A stretch of 64,000 nucleotides of DNA, taken from positions 111,564,228 through 111,628,227 of the forward strand of contig NC_080680.1 of the NCBI RefSeq assembly GCF_030445035.2, in the 5' to 3' direction. Under the pieces are notes generated by a model that ran no database searches, had not been told where the DNA came from, and was given only the letters and a program-made list of their open reading frames with translations. Both the position numbers and the translations under genes were made by a program. The stretch is from Dasypus novemcinctus (taxonomy: Eukaryota; Chordata; Mammalia; Cingulata; Dasypodidae). Every line of letters begins with the position of its first letter. The first letter of the stretch is position 1. This document shows, piece by piece, positions 32,096 through 43,395 of this stretch.

Positions 32096-32640
32096 TGCTC
32101 CAGTGGTCTTTGAGCCGGGAGTTGACAGCATCAGGCCAGTGCTCCAGAGAGCGCATTTTTATGGGGTCGTAGGAGGGACCAATTGCTGTTGCAGTGGTAC
32201 ACGTGAAGGGTGAGGACGGCCTGGCTGGGACCGAGTGCCCAGCAGAAGCAGGGCAGCTCCTGAGAGCAGGAGAGGTAGAGCCAGTTGAATAAATGGGAGG
32301 AGGAGATAAGGAGTAGTGGGGTCTGGTATGGAGGACAGGGGTAGCTTCACCCTCAGGAAGCAGTGGGGTCCATATAAGACAGCCCAGGAAGGAGGAGAAG
32401 GTGCCCCCTCCTTGCCACCTTTGCCCAAGGCTCTGGCTGCCATGGGAACCTTGCTTTTAGGCCATCCCAGGCCTCAGGAGTGGGGCGGGAGGCTTGCTTG
32501 TTCCTCTTGCTGCTGGGAAGGTATTGGCTAAAGGTGCCCGCAGCGCTTGCCTCTGCCCCGTCCTGCTTCTCGGACTGTGAATGAGACTCTGGAAAGCCTG
32601 GGATTCCTACCTGTGTCAGGGTTGTTGTTGTTGTTGTTTT
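32096..32640. other. Unassigned intronic sequence with (GTT)n
   Basis: A short (GTT)n run lies at about 32620-32637. No exon or repeat family recognised otherwise. Confidence 0.4.
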
Positions 32641-32758
32641 TAAATAATATCTTTGTTTTGAAAGGGGCTTGGAGTAGATAAGTAGACAGGTATATAGGTA
32701 GATGGATAGATATTATAGAATGATACAGCAAATGTGGCAAAATGTTAAAAGTTGATGG
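32641..32758 (+). mobile_element. L1 3' end, upstream part
   Basis: 'gcaaatgtggcaaaatgtta' is a hallmark of L1 3' UTR ends. It continues after the SINE at 33187. Confidence 0.65.
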
Positions 32759-33186
32759 GTTTGGGAATTGGATGTGGCTCAAGCGATTGGGCTCCCATCT
32801 ACCATATGAGAGGTCCGGGCTTCGATTGCCAGGGCTTCCTGGTAAAGGCAGGCTGGCCCACGTGGAGTGCTGGCCCACGTGGAGTACTGACCCACTTTGC
32901 GTGCTGGCCCATGCAAGAGTGCTGGCACAGCAAGACGATGCAACAAAAAGAGACACAGAGGAGAGACAGTAAGAGACAGCAGACCAAGGAGCTGAGGTGG
33001 TGCAAGAAATTGAGCACCTCTCTCCTGCTCCAGAAGGTCCCAGGATCGGTTCCCAGTGCTGTCTGACGAGAAGACAAGCAGACACAGAAGAACACACAGC
33101 GAAAGGACACAGAAAGCAGTGAATGCAAAACATCGGTGGGCGGGAGGGGGGGGGGGCTGTAGGGCATAAATAAATAAATCTTTAAA
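32759..33186 (+). repeat. DAS-type tRNA SINE, dimeric, with TSD
   Basis: First head 'ggatgtggctcaagcgattg' near 32769, then direct repeats of 'gctggcccacgtggagt', second head near 32990 ('gaggtggtgcaagaaattga'), tail 'aaataaataaatctttaaa' after a G run. TSD 'aaaagttgatgg' at 32747-32758 and 33187-33198 is exact. It sits inside an L1 3' end. Confidence 0.9.
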
Positions 33187-33316
33187 AAAAGTTGATGGAT
33201 GTGGGTATCTGGGTAGAGTTGGAGTTCTCTGTATGGGTTTTGTATTATTTTTGCAACTGTTCTGTAAGTTTGAAATTATTTCAAAATAAGTGTGTGTGTG
33301 TGTGTGTGTGTGTGTT
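33187..33316 (+). mobile_element. L1 3' end, downstream part, with TG microsatellite
   Basis: 'gtattatttttgcaactgtt' and 'tgaaattatttcaaaataag' complete the L1 end interrupted at 32758. A (TG)n run at 33290-33315 follows where the A tail would be. Confidence 0.7.
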
Positions 33317-34783
33317 TAAGGGTGGGGATAGGGAAGGTAAGAGAGACAGGTGGTGACCGTCCTTCCCGATGGTGGACGTCGGTGAGATGCATCAGAGTCA
33401 GGACTGACCTGAGAGGGAACTCCAGTTCTAACCCTGGTCCCGCATTTTACTAGCTTGTCAGTGTTAATATTGGGGGGGGGCTGCAGGTGAGGTGGTGGTG
33501 GTGGGTCCCCCCCAGCCTCTCTGGTGCCAGTAACATAACCCTGCACTGGCACAGGACGCTGAACAAATATTAACTTGCTAAGCACTTTCACGTGCATAAT
33601 CTCATGGAATTCTGCCCCTGGTTTCCTGCAGTGGTTGCAGGTGCAGGTCTGTTGAGTTTTGAAAGAGTAAAAGGCCAGTGGGGAGCCCCTTTCCTTAGAT
33701 TCTTGTGTGGGAATTTAGGGAAAAAAAATCCACCCCAGTAACCACAGAGATCCTCCACCCACAACTTATCCTCCGAACTTGTTTTCCATCCATCTCCTCG
33801 GCCTGAATCCTTTCTGCCAGCCCCTGTAGGATTCCCCCTACTTCCCCCCACCTCCTCTCTGCGCCAGCCTGGAGCAGCTCTTGGGGAGAATCCAGTTCTG
33901 TCTGAGCTGCAGTTTGCGCCTCTATCCTGTGGCAACTGCCTGCGGGCAGGGTTGGCTGCTGATTCATTCTGGTGGTGGTGGTTTTTTTTCTCTCTCCAGG
34001 TTGACTGGTGCTTCCCTCTCCTACTTTTCCTTTCACGATTCGAACATGTTCAAAGCAGAATGGCTAGAAAGTACAGAGAAGAAAGAGAAGTTAAAACATC
34101 ATCTAGAATCACACCAAGCAACGATGGCCACTTAAAATGCTGGCGTACAATCGTCTTATCCATCTCTACTTTTTCCTTTGCCTATTTAGACATAAGTACC
34201 TATTCAACATGATTAACTTACTTTGGCTTATGTTGATTGACGGACGTCTCTCTCCATCCCTTCAATACAATTGAATAGTGACTCTGGACCCTGCGCTTAT
34301 TTTCCTTAGGGTTGGGCCAGTCCTCAGAGCTCCTCTCCTTAAACGCCCTGGCCCCTCAACGGGGATGCTCATGGGGTAGCCCCCCAGTGCTGGCTGTCTG
34401 TGTGAGCTGTTGACTCCTGCCAGGGTGAGAAGAAGGCTCCCTGCTCTTTTATAACCAACCCCCTCCCCCATTCCCTCCTCTTCCAGGCAGATGGAAGGTC
34501 TAGTTGGTACAGCCACAGAGTTGTTCTGGGAGCTTGCGTCCTGAGCACCTGCTTTGGGGCAGGCGTGGCCCTTGCCTGCCTGGGTATGCTCAGAGCTTGC
34601 GGTGGTAGAGCTGGGTGAGGGCTTGTAGCGCCCCTGGGCGCTCCTCTCTGCTCTAATCTCATCATTCCACAGCCTCTGCCTCCTCTCTAGAGTTGGGTTT
34701 ATATCTCACTAGTGCCACTTGAATTTAATTTCTGGCTTATTTGTGACTGTTTTCCGATATGCTCTCATCTTCCCCTAGTACTT
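33317..34783. other. Unassigned intronic sequence
   Basis: Contains a weak MIR-like piece near 33565-33620 ('gctaagcactttcacgtgca') and a G run near 33471. No coding signal. Confidence 0.4.
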
Positions 34784-34905
34784 TTTCTTTAGTTAGCAAA
34801 GATCTTTTGAACGCTTTTGCTTCATGAGGCACTGGGGAGGAATACAGGGTGTAAGAGAGTTTCTTGAGCTCCCAGTCTAGAAGAGGAGACAGTGTCAGTA
34901 GATAT
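34784..34905 (+). repeat. L2-like fragment
   Basis: 'gcttcatgaggcactgggga' and 'tcttgagctcccagtctaga' resemble the L2 3' end. Confidence 0.5.
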
Positions 34906-35196
34906 TCACAACCCCACTGGGGGGTGAGCTCCTGAGCCGTGGCTGGAGCAGGAGAAGGTTTGATGCCCACAGTGTTTTCTGAGTCGTCCCAAAGGATGCA
35001 CAGGGGCTCAGCTGCTGGATATGGTGGTAAGGAAGCAGCAGGTGTGAATGCATGGAGGATGGGAACCAGAGCACCTGCTCCCTGGGCCTGGCCATTTGGG
35101 GACAGGAAGGTAGGATTTGAGCTCTGACTGTGTCCCTGGATCTTAAAGGAGCGAGGGAAGAACCTTTGAAACTGAGATCAATGTGCTGCGAACTAA

Positions 35197-35420
35197 TAAT
35201 AAGAGGCAATACTCCCCAAGTGTTTACTCTGTGCCCGGTACAGTGCTAAGTGCTTGCACATCATCGGATTGAATCCTCAAGAGTCCCTCTTGGTGGTCAC
35301 AATTGTTGTCCTTGCTTTGTGGAAGGGAGAATTGGGGCTTAGTGGATAGGGCAGGAAATCTGCCCAAGAGTGTGCAGTAGAGGTAGACTCCAGACTGAAG
35401 CTCAGGCTACCTGGCGAGGC
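35197..35420 (-). repeat. MIR-like ancient SINE, antisense
   Basis: 'gtttactctgtgcccggtac', 'cagtgctaagtgcttgcaca' and 'tctgcccaagagtgtgcagt' follow the reverse MIR order over more than 200 bp. Confidence 0.75.
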
Positions 35421-37004
35421 AGGACATGGGTGAGTGGGTATGGGGGCCCAGCCCCGGGGGTCCTGACCCTCCTTTGGGTTTCCTTCTTTGCAGGCCTCGT
35501 GTGCCATCTCAGGGATTTCCCAAGGTTGTTTACGTCTTCAGTCATCCTGGGTTGAATGTAGTTTTGCCCCGAGTGCATTCTGCTGTGATGGCCGTAATTC
35601 TTCCCCACTGAGGTCAGAAGGCAGCTGCATTTTCCAAAAGTGATTAATAGACAACCTTAAAACCATCACAAAGAAAAAGGCCTTTTATATAGTCCAATCC
35701 TGCTGCGTATAGCAACTGGTTCTTTCTCTGTGTTCCCTTTAGTCTTTATGCTTTTCATGCATGCTTATAAGCATGTATATTCATTTATTTAAGGATTTCA
35801 AGTACATATTCAATTTTTTTAGTATATGTAGGGTTGGTTAGAGTTTTAAATTGTTTTCTTGGGTCAGATTTAGTGAGTTGGGTTTTTCATTGATTTTGTC
35901 CATTTTATTTAAGCTGTTGAGTTTGTATCCATTCTTATTTTTAATTTTTTCGCTACCCATTCAGGCTTTCCTGACACACCTCCTTTGTGCTTGGTAGGGA
36001 TTACTTAGATTCGGCTCTCATTCATTGTGTGTGTGTGTGTGTGTGTACTGTTCTGCAAGGGAATGAGTAATACCTGTCTCTACCTGTCTCTCTGGGTTGG
36101 AGGTTGATATGCAAATCACCTGGTATCTTACCTGGTAGGCAACCTTACCTGCCAGGCTGGGAAACTACGTTGTGTCCCTTATTCCTGACCTTCCAGTAAG
36201 GAAGCATAATAACTACATTACACGTGGTCTCAGGGAGCCAGAACTGAATCTAGGTTTCTCGACTCCTTTTCCAGTGCTCTTACCCCCAGCCCATGCTGTG
36301 CACACCCCGCCTGCCGCTTTTAAATGTGTACCCTGGGGAGTTCAGAATCCCTTGTGATTTAGCAGGTCGAAATTTTATGCAGCCAAAACCACCCCATCTC
36401 TCTGCAACCCCTTGCCCTCTCCGCCCCTCCGGCATCTGGGTCCTGCCTGCCGTTTCTCGGCGTGTTTTTGCAGCCTCTTGTCCCCAGAGTCACAGCTGGC
36501 TGAGTGCCCAGTGTTTCCTTCTTCGAAGTTAAGAATTGGCAGATGGTATCCCAAGGGTCCCAGCGTCCCCTTCCCGGTTACCCAGCGCTGGGCCCAGTCC
36601 GAGGGGTGCCTGCAGCGTCCCTCAGCTCGGTGGCGTCCCCTCCACACCTGTTTTGGCACCCGACTGGGCGGCGGGGATAGACCGGAGGGTGCTTCTTCTG
36701 CCTTGCCCTCGCTGTGTGCTGCGCAGTGCACCCAGGCTGAGCTCTGGAGTTGGGTGCTGGTCCAGGCCTTCTAACTCCATGCTGCCCACTCATTAGTGGC
36801 TCTGCCCTCAGCGGCTGGATGCTCTCAGCCTCCCCTCTGGTTTGATTCTTGGAACCCTGGCTCCTCACCCAATGCTGACCAGCCTCCAAGGTGCTGCTCA
36901 GTCTTTGCTTGGGGCGGGCGGCAGGTGACTTCCTTTCTCCCCCTTAAATTTTTGTCAGAATTGCTCTGTGCTGGCAAGTCCTCTGTCCAACACATTCTTT
37001 AAAG
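35421..37004. other. Unassigned intronic sequence
   Basis: Holds a (TG)n microsatellite at 36026-36046, a possible antisense MIR near 36200-36265 and an A/T-rich stretch 35780-35950 that may be old LINE. Frames on both strands at 36293-36889 reflect GC content. Confidence 0.4.
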
Positions 37005-37660
37005 TTTCGAAAGATGAAATATAAATATAATAATTGTCCGTAACATGGATCGTTTAAAGAAAATAATACAATGAACCTGTGTGCACCCACCACCCAGCTT
37101 AAGAACATAAAGCCCCCCGTGTGTCCTCCCAGTTACATCCCCCTACTTCCCTTCTCAGGTTTGTCGTTCATCCTTTCCTGCTCTTTATAGGTTTACTGCA
37201 TCCATGTGTTTCCCTAGACGATATATTGTTAGTTGTGCATGTGTTTGAACTTTGTCTAAATGTACTTTCATTCAATTCATGTTTGTGAGATTCATCCATG
37301 TGGATGAAGTAACTGTAGTGCCTTCATTTTTATTTCTCTATAATTATTCTATTGTGTGACAGTATCAGAATTTATCCTTTGGCAGTAGAGATTTGGGATG
37401 TTTCCAGTTTAGGGCTATTATTAAAACAAGGCTGCTTTGAACCCTCTGGAGTTGCATTTCTGGGTGCACGTGTGCAAAGCATCGCTCCTGGGTTTGTATC
37501 TGGTTGTGGAATGGCTGGGAGGGAGGGTGTGCAGGGCCTTTTAAAGGTATGCCAAATTGTTTTCCAGAGTCCTAGCAGCATGTAAAAGTTTCTGCTGATC
37601 CATTCTTCTCCAGCACTTTGTATAGTAAGACTTTTTTGTTTTATTTTACTAGTCTAGCAA
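37005..37660 (-). mobile_element. Antisense L1 3' UTR
   Basis: 'gaacctgtgtgcacccacca', 'cacccagcttaagaacataa', 'gagattcatccatgtggatg' and 'gggatgtttccagtttaggg' occur in the reverse L1 3' UTR order. Confidence 0.75.
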
Positions 37661-37999
37661 GAATTAGTAGTAGCCTAAGCCTTTCCCCAGGTATTGATCG
37701 GGTTGTGTATCTTCTCATATGTTTATTGACCATCCCCATTTCCTCCAGGATTGCTCTGTTTTAGGATTTGTTTGGCCTTTCTTTTCCGGTTGAGTCGTGT
37801 TTTCTACTTGTATTTCGCTCATTCCTCCTGGTATTCTTGACTGTGTCTCCCTTATCTCCTTCCTCTTTAGAGGTTAGTCTTAATGGAACCAGAGAGGACA
37901 GTTTTTGTTAAGTCCTCAAATAAATAAACTTTCCCTCCCATGCCCATCTTTACTGAGTAGGAATCTGTGTAAGCTTCAGTTTCTTTTTGCTGTGAATGA

Positions 38000-38229
38000 G
38001 CTGAAGTTTGTTGCTGCTGGTGGCTTTTGGTGAACAGTCACAGAATTGATATAGTAAGACAGGGAAAACCATGCACAGTATATTTGCTTTGGGCAGATCT
38101 TCCTGATAGGAGGGCTGAAGCTCAGGAAAATCTCTGCCTTATCACCATCTGGTTATAAAACCAGGAAACAGACATCCCAGGGAGTAAATCCCAGAGTTAA
38201 CATTTTAAAACATTAAAACGTACAGTGTG
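38000..38229 (+). mobile_element. L1 5' region, segment 1 of nested sense L1 (tentative start)
   Basis: 'agagttaacattttaaaaca' leads into 'gtacagtgtg', which resumes after the SINE at 38639. The left end of the L1 is uncertain. Confidence 0.5.
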
Positions 38230-38638
38230 TTGGAAGCAGATGTGGCTCAACTGATAGAGCGTCCATCTACCATATGGAGGGTCCAGGGTTCGATCCCCAG
38301 GACCTCCTGATCTGTGTGGTAAGCTGGCCCATGTGCAGTGCTGCCGTGCGCAAGGAGTGCCGTGCCATGCAGGGGCACGCCTGCATAGGGGTGCCCCACG
38401 CGCAATGTGTGTGCCCCGCAAGGAGAGCCGCCTCGCGTGAAAAAAGCACAGCCTGCCCAAGAGTGGCACCACACACACGGAGAGCTGATGCAGCAAGATG
38501 ACGCAGGAAAAAAGAGATGCACATTCCCAGTGCCGCCTGATAATGCAAGTGGGTGCAGAAGAACACATGGCAAATGGACACAGAGAGCAGACAACAGGGG
38601 GGACAGGGAGAGAAATAAATAAAAAATCTTAAAAAATT
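38230..38638 (+). repeat. DAS-type tRNA SINE, long body form, in L1
   Basis: Head 'gcagatgtggctcaactgat', B-box 'gggttcgatccccag', body 'gcgcaaggagtgccgtgcca', tail 'gagaaataaataaaaaatct'. Exact TSD 'gtacagtgtg' at 38220-38229 and 38639-38648. Confidence 0.92.
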
Positions 38639-38756
38639 GTACAGTGTGCAAAAAAGGACTACAAGACAAAGGAACAGTAAATGATGGCATATAAAAGTAC
38701 AGAAAACACCAATGAAGAAGAAGATGAGAATGTACACATTCCAAACAAAGCCTTTA

Positions 38757-38995
38757 CAGGGGTTCTTAACCTTTTTTGTTCCACGGAACCCTTTGCCAGT
38801 CAGGTGAAAACTGTGAACCCCTCACTAAGTCCACACTACACTGTTTATTATTTAATAAATATATTACACCCACACCAACACGTCCCCACAAGAATAGTGT
38901 TTTTTTTTTGAATTTCAATTCAAGCTCACAGACACCCTGAAATCTTCCACGGACCTCTTGGGAGTGTGTGGACCCCTGGTTAAGAATTCCTGCTT
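38757..38995. mobile_element. hAT-like MITE, copy 2, in L1
   Basis: TIRs 'aggggttcttaacctttttt' and 'ccctggttaagaattcct'. Shares 'ttgccagtcaggtgaaaact' and 'cactaagtccacac' with 9352-9548, and keeps a segment before its 3' TIR that copy 1 lacks. Confidence 0.75.
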
Positions 38996-39667
38996 TAAAA
39001 GAAATAATCTTAAAAATGCTTAAGGAGATACAGGAAAGTACAGAAAAAGGACTGCAGGATATCAGGAAAATAATGAATGAACAATATGAAAGTCTAAGTA
39101 AAGATAAAACATTTAAAATGGACCCAAACAGAACCACTGGAGTTGAAGATCACAATAACTGAAATGAAAAATGCCCAGGAGGGTTTCAAGAGCAGAATGG
39201 AGTAGGCCCAAGAAAGACTTAGTGAACCTGAAGACAAGACACTTGACATGGGCCAGGCTGAGGAGTGGAAGGAAAGAAGAAATGTTAAAAGCAGTTGTCC
39301 AAGACAGCTATGGGACACCATCAAGCACACCAATATATCCATTATGGGAGTCTCAGAAGGAGGAGAAAGAGAGAAGGGTGCAGAAGGAAAAGTCAAAGAA
39401 ATAATGACAGAAAACTTCCCAAACTTAGCAAAAGACGTGAATATGCACATCCGAGAAGCTCAGAGAACCCCAAATAGGATAAGCATGAAGAAAACTACAC
39501 CCCATCATATATTGATTACGCTGTCAAATGCAAAAGCAAGGAGAGAGTTCTGAAGCTTGCTAGAGAAAAGCAGTGTGTTACATGCAAGGGAATCCCAATA
39601 AGATTGAGTGCTGATTTCTTATCAGAAACCATGGAGGCAAGAAGCTGTGGGTTGAAATACTTAAAAT
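38996..39667 (+). pseudogene. L1 ORF1 remnant (decayed)
   Basis: Broken open frames (38968-39162, 39248-39553) encode L1 ORF1-like text: a coiled-coil-like N part, then 'TIKHTNISIMGVSEGGERE' and 'TENFPNLAKDVNMHIREAQR', in the order of the ORF1 RNA-binding region. Frame changes and stops separate the pieces, so it is inactive. ORF1 protein normally binds L1 RNA as a trimer. It is in the same orientation as EPB41L4B. Confidence 0.85.
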
Positions 39668-40094
39668 GGGGAAGCGGATGTGGCTCAACTGATAGAATGT
39701 CCGCCGACCATATAGGAGGTCCAGGCTTCAAACTCAGGGTCTGCTGGCCTGTGTGGTGAGCTGGCTCATGTGCAGTGCTGCCACGCGCAAGGAGCGCCAT
39801 GCCACTCAGGGGTGTCCCCCACGTAGGGGAGCTCCACTTGCAAGGAGTGTGCCCTGTAAGGAGAACCACCCCGCGCGATAAAAGCACAGCCCACCCAGGA
39901 GTGGTGCTGCACACGTGGAGAGCTGACACAGCAAGATGGTGCTACAAAAAAAGACACAGATAAAAAAGAGACGCAGATCCCTGGTACTGCCTAGAATGCA
40001 AGCAGACACAGAGGAACACACAGTGAATGGACACAAGAGAGCAGACAATGGGGGTGGGGGGAGGAGAGAAATAAATCTTTAAAAAAAAAAAAAC
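39668..40094 (+). repeat. DAS-type tRNA SINE, long body form, in L1 ORF1
   Basis: Head 'gcggatgtggctcaactgat', full body, tail 'agaaataaatctttaaaaaa'. TSD 'cttaaaat' at 39660-39667 and 40095-40102. The L1 text resumes directly afterwards. Confidence 0.9.
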
Positions 40095-40128
40095 CTTAAA
40101 ATACTGAAGGAAAACAATTACCAACCAA

Positions 40129-40220
40129 AAAAAAAATTTTTTTTAGGAGGTGTTGGGGATTGAATCCAGGAACTCATACATGGGAAGCAGACACTCAACC
40201 ACGAGCTACATCTGCTCCCC
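40129..40220 (-). repeat. DAS-type monomer SINE, antisense, pair member
   Basis: 'ggggattgaatccaggaact' and 'gagctacatctgctcccc' are the reverse of a tRNA-like head, preceded by T run. The next monomer follows at a 112-bp period; the pair is bracketed by 'ccaaccaa' at 40121-40128 and 40331-40338. Confidence 0.85.
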
Positions 40221-40332
40221 AGGAGAGTTGTTTTTTTTTGTTTTGTTTTGTTTTAGGAGGTACTGGGGATTGAATCAGGGACCTCGTACATGGGAAGCAG
40301 GCACTCAACCACTTGAAATAGCTCTGCTCCCC
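40221..40332 (-). repeat. DAS-type monomer SINE, antisense, pair member
   Basis: T-rich linker 'ttttgttttgttttgtttta' then 'ggggattgaatcagggacct' and 'ctctgctcccc'. Same orientation as its partner. Confidence 0.85.
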
Positions 40333-41098
40333 AACCAAGAATTTTATATCTGGTGAGATTCTCTTTCAAAAATGAGGGAGAGGTTAAGACATTCTCAGAT
40401 AAACAAGAGCTAAGGAAGTTCATCACCTCTAGACCTGCCCTACAGGCAGTTCTGAAGGGATTTCTTCAGACTGAAATGAAAGGACACTAGCCAGTGGTTC
40501 CAAGCAACATAAAGTAATAAAGACTTGTAATAAAGGTAATCATTTGGGGAGTGATAAATGCCAGTATTATTGTATTGTTTAGTATGTAACTCTACTTCCT
40601 ACTTCCTACAGGTGCTAACATGCAAATGCATAAAAAGCAATAATAAATCTAGGTATTTGAATATACAATGTACAAGAATGTAAGTGATAACAAGTACAAA
40701 AAATGGTGGGGAGACAGAAGGGTACAGGCAAAGTGTAGGTGCATGCTATTGAGGTAAAGTTGGTATTAAACCAAAAATAGTTATGTATTTAGGATGTTAA
40801 ATTTTAACCCTGTGGTAACCACAAGGAAAACAGATGAAAAACAGTATCCAGATAGAAATGAGAAGGCCTTCAATATGATAGAAAGCAAATTCATTTAAAA
40901 GAAGCTTTAACAGAAGTGAAGGACAAAAAGGTATAAGACTTAAAGGCTAAACAGCAAAATGGCAGAAGAAAGACCTGTATTATCAGTAGTGACTGATAAT
41001 GGATTAAACTCTCCAGTCAAAAGGCAAATATTGGCAGGATGGATAAAAAATAATGCTATAGTATAGTATAGTAAGTATATGCTGTCTGCAAGACTCAC
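40333..41098 (+). pseudogene. L1 inter-ORF region and start of ORF2 remnant
   Basis: 'aaccaagaattttatatctg', 'agataaacaagagctaagga', 'tgaaatgaaaggacactag' and 'ggattaaactctccagtcaa' are in the order of the late ORF1, inter-ORF and ORF2 endonuclease start of old mammalian L1s. Stops are frequent. Confidence 0.8.
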
Positions 41099-41502
41099 TC
41101 TTTTTTTTTTTTAATATTTATTTCTCTCCCCTTCCCCCTGTTGTCTCCTCTCTGTGTCCATTCACTGTGTTCTTCTGCACCCGCTTGCATTATCAGGCAG
41201 CACTGGGAATCTGTGTCTCTTTTTTGTTTTGTCATCTTGCTGCATCAGCTCTCCGTGTGTGTGGTGCCACTCCTGGGCAGGCTGCGCTTTTTTCATGTGG
41301 GGTGGCTCTCCTTGAGGGGCACATACCTTGCACGTGGGGCACCCCTACGTGGGGGCACCCCTGCATGGCACGGCATTCCTTGCAAGTGGCAGCACTACAT
41401 GTGGGCCACCTCACCACACAGGTCAGGAGACCCTGGGGATCAAACCCTAGACCCTCCATATGGTAGACAGACGCTCTATCAGTTGAGTCATGTCTGCTTC
41501 CC
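41099..41502 (-). repeat. DAS-type tRNA SINE, long body form, in L1 ORF2
   Basis: T run then 'aatatttatttctctcccct' at the left, head 'tctatcagttgagtcatgtc' at the right. 'agactcac' occurs on both sides, the L1 target 'aagagactcac' duplicated. Confidence 0.9.
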
Positions 41503-42061
41503 AAGAGACTCACCTTAACGTCAAAGATACAAGTAGGTTGACAGTGAAAGGATGGGGGAAAAAGCATACCATGCAAGTAGTAACCAAAAGAGAGCTGGAA
41601 TGGCAATACTGATATTGGATAAAATAGACTTTAAGTCAAAAACAGTTATGAGGGAGCGAGTGTAGCTCAGTGATTGAGTGCCTTCTTCGTGTGTATGAGA
41701 CCCAAAGTTCCATTCCCAATACCTCCTTAAAAAAAAAAAAAATCAACCCACAGTTACGAGGGACAAAGATGGTCATTACGTACTGATAAAGGGGACAATT
41801 CAACAGGAAAATGTAACAATTATAAATATATATGCACCTAACAGCAGAGCCCAAAAATACATGAAGCAAATACTGACAGATTTGAACGGAGGTATTGACG
41901 GTTCTGCATTGATAGTAGACTGTAATACACGACCCCGGTAATGGATAGAACATCTAGTCAGAAGATCTGTAAACAAGTCCAGGACTTGAATGATACACTA
42001 ACCAATCTAGACCTAACAGACGTTTATAGAACACTATACCCAATGGAAACAGTCTTCTCCA
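41503..42061 (+). pseudogene. L1 ORF2 endonuclease remnant, truncated 3'
   Basis: 'gtaaccaaaagagagctgga', 'caattataaatatatatgca' and the frame at 41941 with 'LTNLDLTDVYRTLYP' match the ORF2 apurinic endonuclease region. Similarity stops abruptly near 42061 ('gtcttctccagcg'), so the reverse transcriptase and 3' UTR are missing. A monomer SINE (41652-41742) interrupts it. Inactive. Confidence 0.85.
41652..41742 (+). repeat. DAS-type monomer SINE in L1 ORF2
   Basis: 'gcgagtgtagctcagtgatt' and 'aagttccattcccaatacct' then an A run. 'cagttatgag' (41643-41652) and 'cagttacgag' (41751-41760) bracket it as a TSD. Confidence 0.85.
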
Positions 42062-43225
42062 GCGGAGGCGCAGGGAGAGCAGCGAAGCCTCGTGCCGGTG
42101 GGAGAATCTTCACTGCTCGCCTGCCTGCTGCTGCTCACCTGTGGCGAATGAGCAGTAATTGGAGTGTAATAAGAGCAGCTTCCTGCATGCAGCCCTTCCA
42201 CTCCCAGCTCCAGCTCTTCGTGGCTGAGTGACCTTCAGCAAGCCTTTTTTAAAAACCTCTCTGAGGCTCTGCTGCCTCTTAAGAAAGAGAGCCACAGTTT
42301 GTCCTTGTCTCCGCCACCACACACACACAGAAGAAACGTTTACTGCCCAAGATACCAGCCCTGAAATGGATGTGCACTTCCTGCAGGAAAGCCAGCTGAA
42401 CCGCAGAGGCTTATGGGGGTTAGTTATTAACTCGCAGCCTACGTCCTGCGGCCATAGCACAGCATTTCGTGGCACCTCTGTCCTTTTATTGCTCCTGTGG
42501 GCTGCACCTGAGAGCCCAGGCCCAGGCCACCTGAGCAATCCATTGTGATCTGAAATGGGTGGCATCAGCAACGCTGTGGCAAGGGCAGCTGGTCAAAGTC
42601 CAGGGAGGGAACCAGACGGGTTTGAAACTGGTCCCGGTTCATGCCCACAAACCCCCCAAGGAAGCAGATCCAGTGGGTTCTTCTAGGGTGCAAGCTAAAA
42701 AAAGGAGATTTATGGGAGAAAGGGAAACCCAAGGTCAGAAGTGTTTGTTCAACATACTTCAGTAGTCTAGAGCTATAGGATTTATTTTTCTTTGAAGTCC
42801 AGAAATAGTTCTCTTTATTCTGAAAGATGTGGAGGAGAAGCTCCTCTTCATTTAAGAGGCTTCTGAAGAAAAATGCAAAATTGACATGCTGTCTTTTAAA
42901 AGAGAAAGAGAAGAATTGCGTGTAGTCGGAATTACTATAACATGTCATTTATCTTATTAAATCACTTCAGGGAATGAGCTCTTCCACATGTATGAGCTTT
43001 CCAAGTAGCTTCAGTTTATTCACTGACAAGACCTGTTTTATTTCAGCTATTTCATTTATTTTTTATTTTTTTTAAATCACAGTGCATGTAGTATGTGTAA
43101 GCCCCTGTATGAGGAATAGGAAATGTTAGGGGGGAAAAAAAAGTGGGCTCAGCTCCTAAGGAGCTCCTTTGGGGTAGGGCATGGACTTTCTCTTGAATTG
43201 CACATCTTGTGCCCTTTATTGCCCT
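42062..43225. other. Unassigned intronic sequence; MIR-like near 42205-42300
   Basis: 'agctcttcgtggctgagtga' and 'cttcagcaagcctttttt' fit a MIR core. The frames at 42110-42571 lack domain features. T-rich DNA near 43055-43075 may mark another L1 edge. Confidence 0.4.
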
Positions 43226-43395
43226 GGTCTGCATCAAGGCTCCAGGAGGGTCCTTCCCTCACCCCCACCCCGCAGTGGTCCCAGCTTTGTCAGCTGGGTC
43301 CTCATGTCACCTTTGGATAGTATTCCAGCTCCACGGTTTGCTTCCCTTTCTCGCTTTTTCAGTAATGGGGTTCCCTAATGAACCACAACAGTCGT
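43226..43395 (-). repeat. Antisense L1-associated 3' UTR block, copy 1
   Basis: 'gtctgcatcaaggctccagg', 'gtcagctgggtcctcatgtc' and 'aatgaaccacaacagtcg' are shared in order with 45876-46038, indicating one repeat family. Confidence 0.6.

Noticed and set aside
38274..38300. tRNA-like B-box and A-box text in SINE heads
   Set aside because: The heads are tRNA-derived but lack an intact cloverleaf and acceptor stem; they are SINE promoters, not tRNA genes.
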